Source: Xanthomonas cannabis pv. cannabis | GTDB taxonomy: Bacteria; Pseudomonadota; Gammaproteobacteria; Xanthomonadales; Xanthomonadaceae | Length of the DNA stretch: 51,474 nucleotides | NCBI RefSeq assembly: GCF_000802365.1 | Contig: NZ_JSZE01000043.1 | Span: forward strand, 1-51,474 | Reading direction: 5' to 3' | Shown: positions 42,986-51,474 of the stretch, one piece after another | How positions within the stretch are numbered: position 1 is the first letter of the stretch | Layout of the letters: every line of letters starts with the position of its first letter | The notes under the pieces: generated by a model | What the model was told of the DNA's origin: nothing | What the model saw: the letters and a program-made list of their open reading frames with translations, nothing else | The model's database searches: none | Translations under genes and position numbers: made by a program

Positions 42986-45097
42986 ATGCATCTCCTTTCG
43001 AATCTGCGCATTGGTCAGCGCCTGGCGCTCGGCTTTCTGTCCATCATCGTGCTGATGGTGATCCTGACCGTGGTCGGCATCCAGCGCGTACGGAGCATCG
43101 ACCAGCAACTGACCGCCATCAACGAGGTCAATAGCGTCAAGCAGCGTTACGCCATCAACTTTCGCGGCAGCGTGCATGATCGCGCGATCGCCTTGCGCGA
43201 TGTTGTCCTGATGGACGCGCCAGCCGACCGCCACGCGGCCGAGCAATTGATCGACAAGCTCGCCGCCGACTACGCCCGTTCCGCGCAGCCGCTCGACGAC
43301 ATGATCGCGGCTTCGACCGACGCAAAAGAAAAAGCCATCCTTCAGCAGATCAAGTCCATCGAGCAGCGCACCATGCCGCTGATCACGCAGGTGCGCTCGT
43401 TCCGCGATGCATCGGACCGGTTGCACGCCGAGCAGCAATTGCTGCAGCAAGCACGCCCGGCCTTCATCGACTGGCTGGCCAGCATCAACGCCTTCATCGA
43501 CCTGCAGGAAGCCAAGAACCGCGCAGCGGCCAAGCAGGCCGTCGCCACCGCGCGTGGCTTTGCGATGTTGATGGTGATCTCCACCGTCGTCGCGCTGCTG
43601 CTCGGCGCAACCATCGCCTTCCTGCTCACCCGCAGCGTGGTGCTGCCGCTGCGTCAGTCGCTGCAGCTGGCCCAGCGGATCAACGAAGGCGACCTGCGCA
43701 GCCAGGACGCCCCGACCGGCAGCGACGAATCCGGCCAACTGCTGCGCGCCATGCAGCTTATGCAGCATCGCCTGCAGGACGTGATCTCCGCACAACGCAC
43801 CATGGCGTCGCGCCACGATGCCGGCGAGATCAGCTATCGCACCGATGCGCAGCGCTTCCCCGGCGAGTACGGCCACATGGTGCAGGACACCAACGCATTG
43901 GTGCACGCACATGTGCAGACTCAGCTGCGCATGACCGAGGTCATGGGCCGCTATGCAGTCGGCGACCTGGCACCGGAAATCGAACAGTATCCCGGCGAAA
44001 AGGCCGCCATCACCGCCACCATGCAGCAGGTCAAGCAGAACCTGCGCGCGATCAACGCGCAGATCCACGCACTGACCCAGGCCGCCTGCGCGGGCAACTT
44101 CGCACTTCGCGGCCAGCCGGACAAGTTCGAGCACGATTTCCGCCTGATGGTGGAGAACCTCAACACCATGATGACCACCTCCGACACCAACCTGGCCAAG
44201 TTCTCCGAACTGCTGCGCGCCATCGCCGACGGCGACCTGACCGTGCGCATGTCCGGCAACTTCCACGGCGTGTTTGCATCCATGCGCGACGACGCCAACA
44301 GCACCGTGCACCGCCTCACCGATATCGTGACGCGCATCCAGACCACGTCCAACAGCATCGGATTCGCCGCCGAAGACATCACCGGTGGCAACCAGGAACT
44401 GACCCGTCGCAGCGAACAGCAGGCGGCCAGCCTGGAAGAAACCGCCGCCTCGATGGAAGAACTGACCTCCACCGTCAAGCAGAACGCCGAGCATGCAGGC
44501 CGCGCCAACCAGCTCGCGCTTGGCGCGGCCGCCATCGCCTCGCAAGGTCGCGATGTGGTCGGCCAGGTCATCGAGCAGATGTCCGGCATCGAAGCCTCCT
44601 CCAAACGCATTGCCGACATCATTTCCGTCATCGACGGCATTGCCTTCCAGACCAATATTCTGGCGTTGAACGCCGCTGTCGAAGCCGCGCGCGCGGGCGA
44701 ACAAGGCCGCGGTTTTGCGGTGGTCGCGTCGGAAGTACGCACGCTCTCGCACCGCTCATCGGATGCAGCGAGGGAGATCAAACGCCTGATCGACGATTCC
44801 GTACAGCGCGTGGCCGATGGCTCGACCCTGGTGCATCAGGCCGGCACCACCATGGGCGAAGTCGTCACCAGCGTCCAGCATGTCACCGACATCATCGGAC
44901 ATATTTCCGCCGCCTCGCAGGAACAGGCCGGCGGCATCGAACAGGTCAACCACACCATCGCCCAGATGGACGAAACCACCCAGCAAAACGTGCGCCTCGT
45001 GGAAGCCGCCAGCACCGCCGCGCATGCGTTGGAGGAGCACTCAACGCAACTCACCCGCGCAGTGGAAGTCTTCAAGGTCAATGCAACGGTGCTGTGA
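42986..45097 (+). CDS. Methyl-accepting chemotaxis protein
   Basis: 703 residues from the ATG at 42986. A first membrane helix ([19 protein letters not shown], about 14-32) is followed by a periplasmic four-helix-bundle sensor (about 33-190), a second helix ([21 protein letters not shown]), a HAMP domain, and the highly conserved signalling hairpin ([20 protein letters not shown], then [16 protein letters not shown]). Methylation-helix stretches surround it ([16 protein letters not shown]). It binds a small ligand in the periplasm and signals to CheA/CheW, which lie outside the window. The C-terminus has no pentapeptide receptor tail that I recognise. Confidence 0.93.
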   Translation: MHLLSNLRIGQRLALGFLSIIVLMVILTVVGIQRVRSIDQQLTAINEVNSVKQRYAINFRGSVHDRAIALRDVVLMDAPADRHAAEQLIDKLAADYARSAQPLDDMIAASTDAKEKAILQQIKSIEQRTMPLITQVRSFRDASDRLHAEQQLLQQARPAFIDWLASINAFIDLQEAKNRAAAKQAVATARGFAMLMVISTVVALLLGATIAFLLTRSVVLPLRQSLQLAQRINEGDLRSQDAPTGSDESGQLLRAMQLMQHRLQDVISAQRTMASRHDAGEISYRTDAQRFPGEYGHMVQDTNALVHAHVQTQLRMTEVMGRYAVGDLAPEIEQYPGEKAAITATMQQVKQNLRAINAQIHALTQAACAGNFALRGQPDKFEHDFRLMVENLNTMMTTSDTNLAKFSELLRAIADGDLTVRMSGNFHGVFASMRDDANSTVHRLTDIVTRIQTTSNSIGFAAEDITGGNQELTRRSEQQAASLEETAASMEELTSTVKQNAEHAGRANQLALGAAAIASQGRDVVGQVIEQMSGIEASSKRIADIISVIDGIAFQTNILALNAAVEAARAGEQGRGFAVVASEVRTLSHRSSDAAREIKRLIDDSVQRVADGSTLVHQAGTTMGEVVTSVQHVTDIIGHISAASQEQAGGIEQVNHTIAQMDETTQQNVRLVEAASTAAHALEEHSTQLTRAVEVFKVNATVL

Positions 45098-45168
45098 GCC
45101 CGCATGATCGCGTTCAACGCGCAAGCAGCGGTGCGGCCATCGTCTCGGCGTCGACCTACCGCAGGCGC

Positions 45169-45771
45169 CTAATCGGCAGAAAACAGACCAACCTGCCGCG
45201 GCGGATAGCACAGATCGCGCCCAACCGGGCGCGCATCGGCATTCAGCTGATGCGGCTGCGCCGTGGTTTCGCCAAGGATGTGCAGCACCTGCCACCCTCG
45301 GTGCAGCAACAGATCTGCAATCAAGCGGCGATGGCACTGCCACCATAGCGCTTCGGCACACATCAGCGCGGTACGCCGCTCCCGTGCCATGGCCGTCGCC
45401 TGCTCCAGTCCGGCAGCGAACTCGGCACTGGTCATGTGGTCGGCATAGCCCTGAAACGCCGCGTTGCGCCACCCGCCATTCGGCGATCCCGCCTGCGCCT
45501 TGCGACGGCCGCCCAGCTCGGGCAGCCACAGATAGCGCACCGATACGGCATCCAGTGCCTGCGCCATCGTGTCGCTGGCAAACCAGGGGTAGCGGCGCGA
45601 ACCCGGAAAACGCCGCACATCCACCAGTGCCTCAATCCCATGCGCGCTCAGCAGCGCAACGAACGCCTCCCAGGTCCTGGTGGAGTGACCGACCGTCCAG
45701 ACTGTTTTGCCCGCATCGCCCGCCTGCTGCGCAAGCGCGTTGGTGTTGATCAAGGGTGAGGTGTCATGCAT
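45169..45771 (-). CDS. DUF488-family protein
   Basis: 200 residues from the ATG at 45771. The family pattern is plain: TVWTVGHSTRTWEAFVALL, EALVDVRRFPGSRRYPWF, YLWLPELGGRRKAQ, FQGYADHMTSAEFAAGL and ALMCAEALWWQCHRRLIAD. DUF488 proteins are widespread small soluble proteins of unknown activity; the conserved CAEA...CHR pair of cysteines suggests a catalytic or metal role. It stands alone, convergent with the chemotaxis receptor. Starts upstream of 45771 in frame lack a good ribosome site. Confidence 0.85.
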   Translation of the reverse strand: MHDTSPLINTNALAQQAGDAGKTVWTVGHSTRTWEAFVALLSAHGIEALVDVRRFPGSRRYPWFASDTMAQALDAVSVRYLWLPELGGRRKAQAGSPNGGWRNAAFQGYADHMTSAEFAAGLEQATAMARERRTALMCAEALWWQCHRRLIADLLLHRGWQVLHILGETTAQPHQLNADARPVGRDLCYPPRQVGLFSAD

Positions 45772-46123
45772 CGCGGCAGTGGCTTGAAGGAGTGCCCGTA
45801 TAGCACTATCACCGCGAGTGCCCATGCCAGGTGATGCCCACACGGCCCGACTGCCGTGCGCAGTGCGGGCGTGCCTGTTTCACACGCATGCGATTCCTCG
45901 CCTCAGGGAGAGCGCTGCTTGCTTCAAATCGCTCTGGAAGCGTTCGTCCAGCTGCAAGCGCCGGCGACATAACCATCTGCGGTGCACGGTTGACGAGGCT
46001 GCTGAGCGATCAGCCTGAGAGAAGTAGTCGCCACGGAAACCATGACGCTGCGTATGGGAGAGAAGATGGGACGACGGCGAACCTTGCAAAAAAACCATCG
46101 CCTCAGCAACTTGTGGCAGCGTG
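45772..46123. other. Intergenic region between DUF488 gene and tRNA-Ser
   Basis: About 350 bp with no credible reading frame. On the minus strand, downstream of the tRNA, there is a T-run (A7 at 46088-46094 on the plus strand), but I could not find a good stem before it, so no terminator is called. Confidence 0.45.
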
Positions 46124-46213
46124 TGGCGGAGAGAGTGGGATTCGAACCCACGGAAGGTTTGACCCTTCGCCGGTTTTCAAGACCGGTGCCTTAAACCGCT
46201 CGGCCATCTCTCC
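46124..46213 (-). tRNA. tRNA-Ser (anticodon UGA), CCA encoded
   Basis: The minus strand folds as a class II (long variable arm) tRNA. The acceptor stem GGAGAGA (46213-46207) pairs with TCTCTCC (46134-46128), followed by discriminator G and an encoded CCA (46126-46124). The anticodon stem-loop around CTTGAAA gives UGA, read as serine UCA/UCN. The T-arm GGTTCGAATCC is canonical, and the long variable arm fits serine. Length is 90 nt. The seryl-tRNA synthetase gene lies 2.4 kb away on the same strand. Confidence 0.97.
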
Positions 46214-46592
46214 GATGCTGCTGCGCATGACCGCCGAAGGCATCGGCTGTCACGCTGGCGACCCGCATTGCGCGGGTGGCGCCTGACGGTGGCCGCAAGG
46301 ACATCTTGTGCGTATCCACCACTCCCGGGATCGCTCCCGGGCGCGCATTCTCGCATGCCCTGGCGCGTTTTGCTTGGTGGCACCATTCGCTTCTGGCTGG
46401 CACAGCGTCGTGCGGCGCTACTCGTGGCTAGCCGCTGCATGTTGTGGTCGGTGGGATGCACCCAAGCATGGATGCGGCCTGCCGAAGGTCTGCAGCGAAC
46501 CGACTGCCGAGCAGCTCGCTGGCTGCCAGCCAACCTGTCAGCCAGCCGCGGCGGCCAGACGCAGCCCTCAGCCGGCATTTGGCCACGACCGC
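46214..46592. other. Intergenic region between tRNA-Ser and LysR gene
   Basis: 379 bp that must hold the tRNA promoter on the minus strand. I see no clear -10 box. A pair of CCCGGG palindromes sits near 46322-46340. Frames crossing it show no protein character. Confidence 0.4.
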
Positions 46593-47594
46593 TCAGCCGG
46601 CTTCCGCCACCACCAAGCGCGGCGCGGTGCCGGCGGCACGCTTGAGCTTTTCCGCCAGCTCGGCGCAGTTGCCGCCGCAATCCAGGCGCGAGCGTTCGAT
46701 CTCCTGCGGCAGGTGCTCGGCCAGGAAGTCGATGAACACGCGCACCGCGGGCAGCAGGCCGCGGCGCGAGGCGAACACCGCATGGCAGATGCCCTGTGGC
46801 AGCGACCAGTGCGGCAGCACCACTTCCAGTTCGCCGCTGCGCACCGCTTCGGCGCACACGGTCTCCGGCAGCATGGTGATGCCGAAGCCGTCGCGCGCCA
46901 TCGACTGCAGCAGCGGGAAGTCGAAGCCGGCCAGGCGCGGCTGCAGGTCCACGCGGCGCATCTCGCCGTTGGGCCCATGCAGCTCCCAGCGCTGGTGCGC
47001 TTCGTCTTCGCTGGTGCTCATGGTGGTGTGGTTGGCCAGCTCGCTCGGGTCCTTGGGGCGCCCGGCGCGGTCCAGGTACTTCGGGCTGGCCACCAGCAGT
47101 TCCTGCACCTGACCGAAGCTGCGCATCACCAGGCTGCCGTCGTCGTCCAGGCGCGAACGCACACGCAGGGCGATGTCGTAGCCCTCGTTGATCACATCGA
47201 CGCGGCGGTTGCTGATGTTGAGTTGCAGCCGCACCTTGGGGTACTTGGCCAGGAATTCCGGCAACAGCTTGGGCAACTGGATCTGCGCGAGCGAGACAGG
47301 AACGCTCACACGGACAAGACCGCGCGGCTCGGCGCTGAGACGATCCACCACCTCGCGCGCGGCCTGGGCCTCGGCCAGCATGGTCTGGGCATGCCGGTGC
47401 ACGCTGGTGCCGACGTCGGTGACCGCAAAGCGGCGCGTGGAGCGCTGCAGCAGGCGCACACTCAGGTCGGTTTCAAGCTGGCTGATACGCCGGCTCAGGC
47501 GCGACTTGGGGATACCAAGCGCACGCTCGGCCGCGGCAAAGCCGCCGTGGTCCACCACCATCGCGAAGTAGTACAGGTCATTCAGGTCGTGCAT
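46593..47594 (-). CDS. LysR-family transcriptional regulator
   Basis: 333 residues from the ATG at 47594 (an ATG at 47609 adds five). The N-terminal winged helix-turn-helix is clear (YYFAMVVDHGGFAAAERALG, then IPKSRLSRRISQLETDLSV), followed by the effector domain with VRVSVPVSLAQIQLPKLLPE and SMARDGFGITMLPE. It is divergent from the azoreductase gene with a 115-bp gap, the usual arrangement for a regulator of its neighbour. The PKSRLSRRI helix is of the subtype often found controlling quinone or azo reductases and efflux genes. Confidence 0.93.
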   Translation of the reverse strand: MHDLNDLYYFAMVVDHGGFAAAERALGIPKSRLSRRISQLETDLSVRLLQRSTRRFAVTDVGTSVHRHAQTMLAEAQAAREVVDRLSAEPRGLVRVSVPVSLAQIQLPKLLPEFLAKYPKVRLQLNISNRRVDVINEGYDIALRVRSRLDDDGSLVMRSFGQVQELLVASPKYLDRAGRPKDPSELANHTTMSTSEDEAHQRWELHGPNGEMRRVDLQPRLAGFDFPLLQSMARDGFGITMLPETVCAEAVRSGELEVVLPHWSLPQGICHAVFASRRGLLPAVRVFIDFLAEHLPQEIERSRLDCGGNCAELAEKLKRAAGTAPRLVVAEAG

Positions 47595-47618
47595 GGCGCA
47601 GGTATCCATGGATAGAAC

Positions 47619-47645
47619 GATACGTGATATTTAACCATCTTTATC
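47619..47645. promoter_or_regulatory. A/T-rich promoter/operator block between lysR and azoR
   Basis: A 27-bp A/T-rich block in a G/C-rich background, beginning GATACGTGATAT and ending CTTTATC, with GATA and TATC ends as an imperfect palindrome and a T-N11-A pattern, the loose LysR consensus. It lies between the divergent starts. Likely the shared promoter and LysR site (inference). Confidence 0.45.
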
Positions 47646-47709
47646 CCAACAGGGCAACGACCTAGTCTGCGCATCTCCGCGGCGCTGCCGCTTGCCACAG
47701 GTCTTCGCC

Positions 47710-48288
47710 ATGAAGCTCCTTCACATCGACTCCAGCGCCCTGGGCGCCAATTCCGTCAGCCGGGAACTCAGTGCCACCGCCGTTGCGCAGCAGCAGCGGC
47801 TGCACCCCGGGCTGCAGGTGACATACCGCGATCTGGATCAGGAGCCAATCCCCCACCTCAGCGGCAGGTCATTGGCGCAGGCGGACGCGGCCGAAGCGGC
47901 CGTGGCCGAGCAGGCGATGCAGCAGTTTCTGGAGGCCGATGTCATCGTGATCGGCGCACCGATGTACAACTTCGGCATCCCTTCCACGCTCAAGGCATGG
48001 ATCGACCGCATCGCGGTGGCCGGGCGTACCTTCCGCTACACCGCATCCGGCCCGGAAGGCCTGGCCGGCGGCAAGCGCGTCATCATCGCCAGCGCGCGCG
48101 GCGGCATCTACCCCGACCCGACCAATGATTTCCAGGAGCCCTACCTGCGTCAGCTGTTCGGCTTCCTGGGCGTGGACGATGTCAGCTTTGTACGCGCCGA
48201 AGGCGTAGCGTATTCGCCGCAGCACCGCAGCGACGCGATTGCGCAGGCGCTGGCTGGCCTGCAGCAGACGGCAGGCGCAGTGGCATAA
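47710..48288 (+). CDS. azoR: FMN-dependent NADH-azoreductase
   Basis: 192 residues from the ATG at 47710. Flavodoxin-like fold with [20 protein letters not shown] (phosphate loop), [20 protein letters not shown] (FMN contact) and [12 protein letters not shown]. This is the AzoR family, a two-electron NADH:quinone / azo reductase thought to protect against quinone stress. It is divergent from a LysR regulator and followed by a strong hairpin (48449-48476). Confidence 0.93.
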   Translation: MKLLHIDSSALGANSVSRELSATAVAQQQRLHPGLQVTYRDLDQEPIPHLSGRSLAQADAAEAAVAEQAMQQFLEADVIVIGAPMYNFGIPSTLKAWIDRIAVAGRTFRYTASGPEGLAGGKRVIIASARGGIYPDPTNDFQEPYLRQLFGFLGVDDVSFVRAEGVAYSPQHRSDAIAQALAGLQQTAGAVA

Positions 48289-48635
48289 GCGCGCAGCACC
48301 AAACGCAGGCCAATGCCCTCGCCCGTACCGTAAGAGTGATAGCGACGTACTGGCTTGGCGCAACGCATTGCGATCCTGAGCGTGCTGCGTAATTTCCATA
48401 ACGCGCGCCAGGCACTGCGCCATGCGGCCAGCCAGCCGCGTACAACGCAAAACGGGGCCATTGTTGGCCCCGTTTTATGTGCTGAAACTGCACCGTTCGC
48501 CTGCAAGCGACACTGCACTTGCTCGTGCAAATGCGTACGTGCTGCCGATCCAACCACCACTCCAGACCGCGCGTGTGCATGCCGAGATCACTCGACGTCT
48601 CCACCGCTGCACAGCGCTCGCCGGCTGCATTGACG
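48289..48635. other. Intergenic region between convergent azoR and serS
   Basis: 347 bp. It holds the bidirectional terminator at 48449-48476. The ORFs that cross it are rich in Arg, Cys and Pro and look non-coding; nothing else is seen. Confidence 0.6.
48449..48476. terminator. Bidirectional rho-independent terminator
   Basis: A perfect 12-bp inverted repeat: AAAACGGGGCCA (48449-48460), loop TTGT, TGGCCCCGTTTT (48465-48476). The A-run at one end and T-run at the other allow termination on both strands, which suits the convergent azoR and serS genes. Confidence 0.9.
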
Positions 48636-50687
<2,052 letters not shown>

Positions 50688-50927
50688 GCGCCACTGACGG
50701 CAACGCAGATCAGCATCGCCCGGTACTGCTGATCGTGCGCACGACGGCCGTCGATATCCACTGATCGAGCCCTGCACGGCCATCACCCGGATGCAGCGGT
50801 CGCCACTGTCACCAACCTGAACATCTGCACGCCGGCAACCGCCGTCAGGCCCCGCGCCTTAGCTGCGCCTCAGGCAGTGCCGACCAGACTGGCCGCGTCA
50901 TCCCCAAGATGCGCCAGGAGGTCTGCC

Positions 50928-51474
50928 ATGTCCTTCATCTCGAACCCTTCAACGCCCCAGGCGCCAGCGATGTCGCGTCGCGCTCCACCTATCACGGGCC
51001 GGGGGCCAGATGCGACAGACGACGGCGCCTCGCCATGGCTGTGGGCGACGCTGCTGGCTCTGCTGGTGGTCATCCCGGCCTGGTGGTGGAACCGGCATAG
51101 CGACGAGTCGTTTGCGACCGATACCGGCCCCGCTCCCGTCGCGAGCCGCCAGATTCTGCCCAGTGCCGATGGCCCCCGCGCGATGACCATGGTGGCGCAT
51201 GCACCGGCACGCGCGGCCACCACCAGCATCGAGGCCCAACCGTTACCCGGCAATGCAATGCCCAGCTATCCCGCCGAACTGGCGCGCGCCGGCATCCAGG
51301 GCAGCCGTACCGCGCGCCTGCAGCTGGATGTGCAGGGCCGGGTGCGCGAGGTTGTCATTGTCGAACGCACCGGCAGCAACGACCCGCGCCTGGATGCGGC
51401 GGTGACCGACAGTCTGCGCCAGTGGCGCTTCGCGCCGGCCACGCGCGATGGCCATGCCGTGATCAGCAGCGTGC
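50928..51474 (+). CDS. TonB-like energy transducer (3' end outside window)
   Basis: Starts at an ATG at 50928 with AGGAGG eight bases upstream and runs open to the window end (182 codons seen). The first 40 residues are soluble, then a membrane helix (LWATLLALLVVIPAWWW), a spacer, and a TonB C-terminal domain beginning MPSYPAELARAGIQGSRTAR, with VVIVERTGSNDPRLDAAV and LRQWRFAPATRDGHAV. It is similar in plan to the gene at 50028-50687 and probably a duplicate. The last few residues are missing. Confidence 0.85.
   Translation, partial: MSFISNPSTPQAPAMSRRAPPITGRGPDATDDGASPWLWATLLALLVVIPAWWWNRHSDESFATDTGPAPVASRQILPSADGPRAMTMVAHAPARAATTSIEAQPLPGNAMPSYPAELARAGIQGSRTARLQLDVQGRVREVVIVERTGSNDPRLDAAVTDSLRQWRFAPATRDGHAVISSV

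Noticed and set aside
46088..46094. T-run after tRNA-Ser as a rho-independent terminator
   Set aside because: No convincing stem directly before the run on the minus strand.

Overview
The window is high-GC, gene-dense gammaproteobacterial chromosome. Protein similarity, the TonB genes, the KaiC/hybrid-kinase block and the two-hairpin intergenic repeats all suggest Xanthomonas or a close relative. This assignment is by recognition only; no database search was possible. I saw no insertion sequence, prophage, CRISPR array or rRNA. There is one tRNA, tRNA-Ser(UGA).

Layout. (1) 1-5706, housekeeping and accessory genes: a CNNM/CorC-type membrane protein cut by the window edge, an ExoD-like protein, a pyridoxamine-phosphate-oxidase-fold protein, a luciferase-like flavin oxidoreductase and an MFS transporter. 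Two inverted copies of a hairpin repeat flank the middle pair. (2) 5703-23164, a large specialised cluster. Its left arm has an ABC exporter and an HPr-kinase-like protein on the minus strand, divergent from a B12-binding radical SAM protein and a PF14907-type nucleotidyltransferase. Its right arm is one long minus-strand operon: FdtA, a DegT aminotransferase, a Wzx flippase, a GT2 glycosyltransferase, a Wzy-like polymerase, a Wzz-like protein, a methyltransferase, an amidohydrolase, a second methyltransferase, two GT4 glycosyltransferases and a very small PqqD-like ORF. An almost identical 18-bp element lies upstream of both arms, which suggests joint control. (3) 23476-29748, an electron-transfer and envelope block: cytochrome b561, a fused cytochrome-porin resembling Cyc2, a class I cytochrome c, a small outer-membrane barrel, and an ECF sigma / zinc-finger anti-sigma / subtilisin operon. 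(4) 29759-34952, cytochrome c maturation genes ccmC to ccmH plus a CcmI-like TPR protein, without ccmA or ccmB. (5) 35127-45097, signalling: KaiC-like ATPase, two hybrid histidine kinases, an orphan receiver and a chemotaxis receptor. (6) 45169-51474: DUF488 protein, tRNA-Ser, LysR regulator with divergent azoreductase, seryl-tRNA synthetase and two tandem TonB-like proteins, the second cut by the window end.

How the genes work together. The 5.7-23.2 kb cluster has a Wzx/Wzy-type polysaccharide core with a likely 3-amino-3,6-dideoxyhexose branch (FdtA plus aminotransferase). It also carries a set best known from modified-peptide loci: HPr-kinase-like enzyme, PF14907 nucleotidyltransferase, ABC exporter, radical SAM enzyme and perhaps a reduced PqqD-like peptide binder. 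It has no obvious priming glycosyltransferase or ligase. The joint product is unknown, and this is my first candidate for an undescribed system. The second is the b561 / Cyc2-like / cytochrome c operon beside ccm, which could form an electron path across the envelope. All functions are inferred from sequence reading alone.
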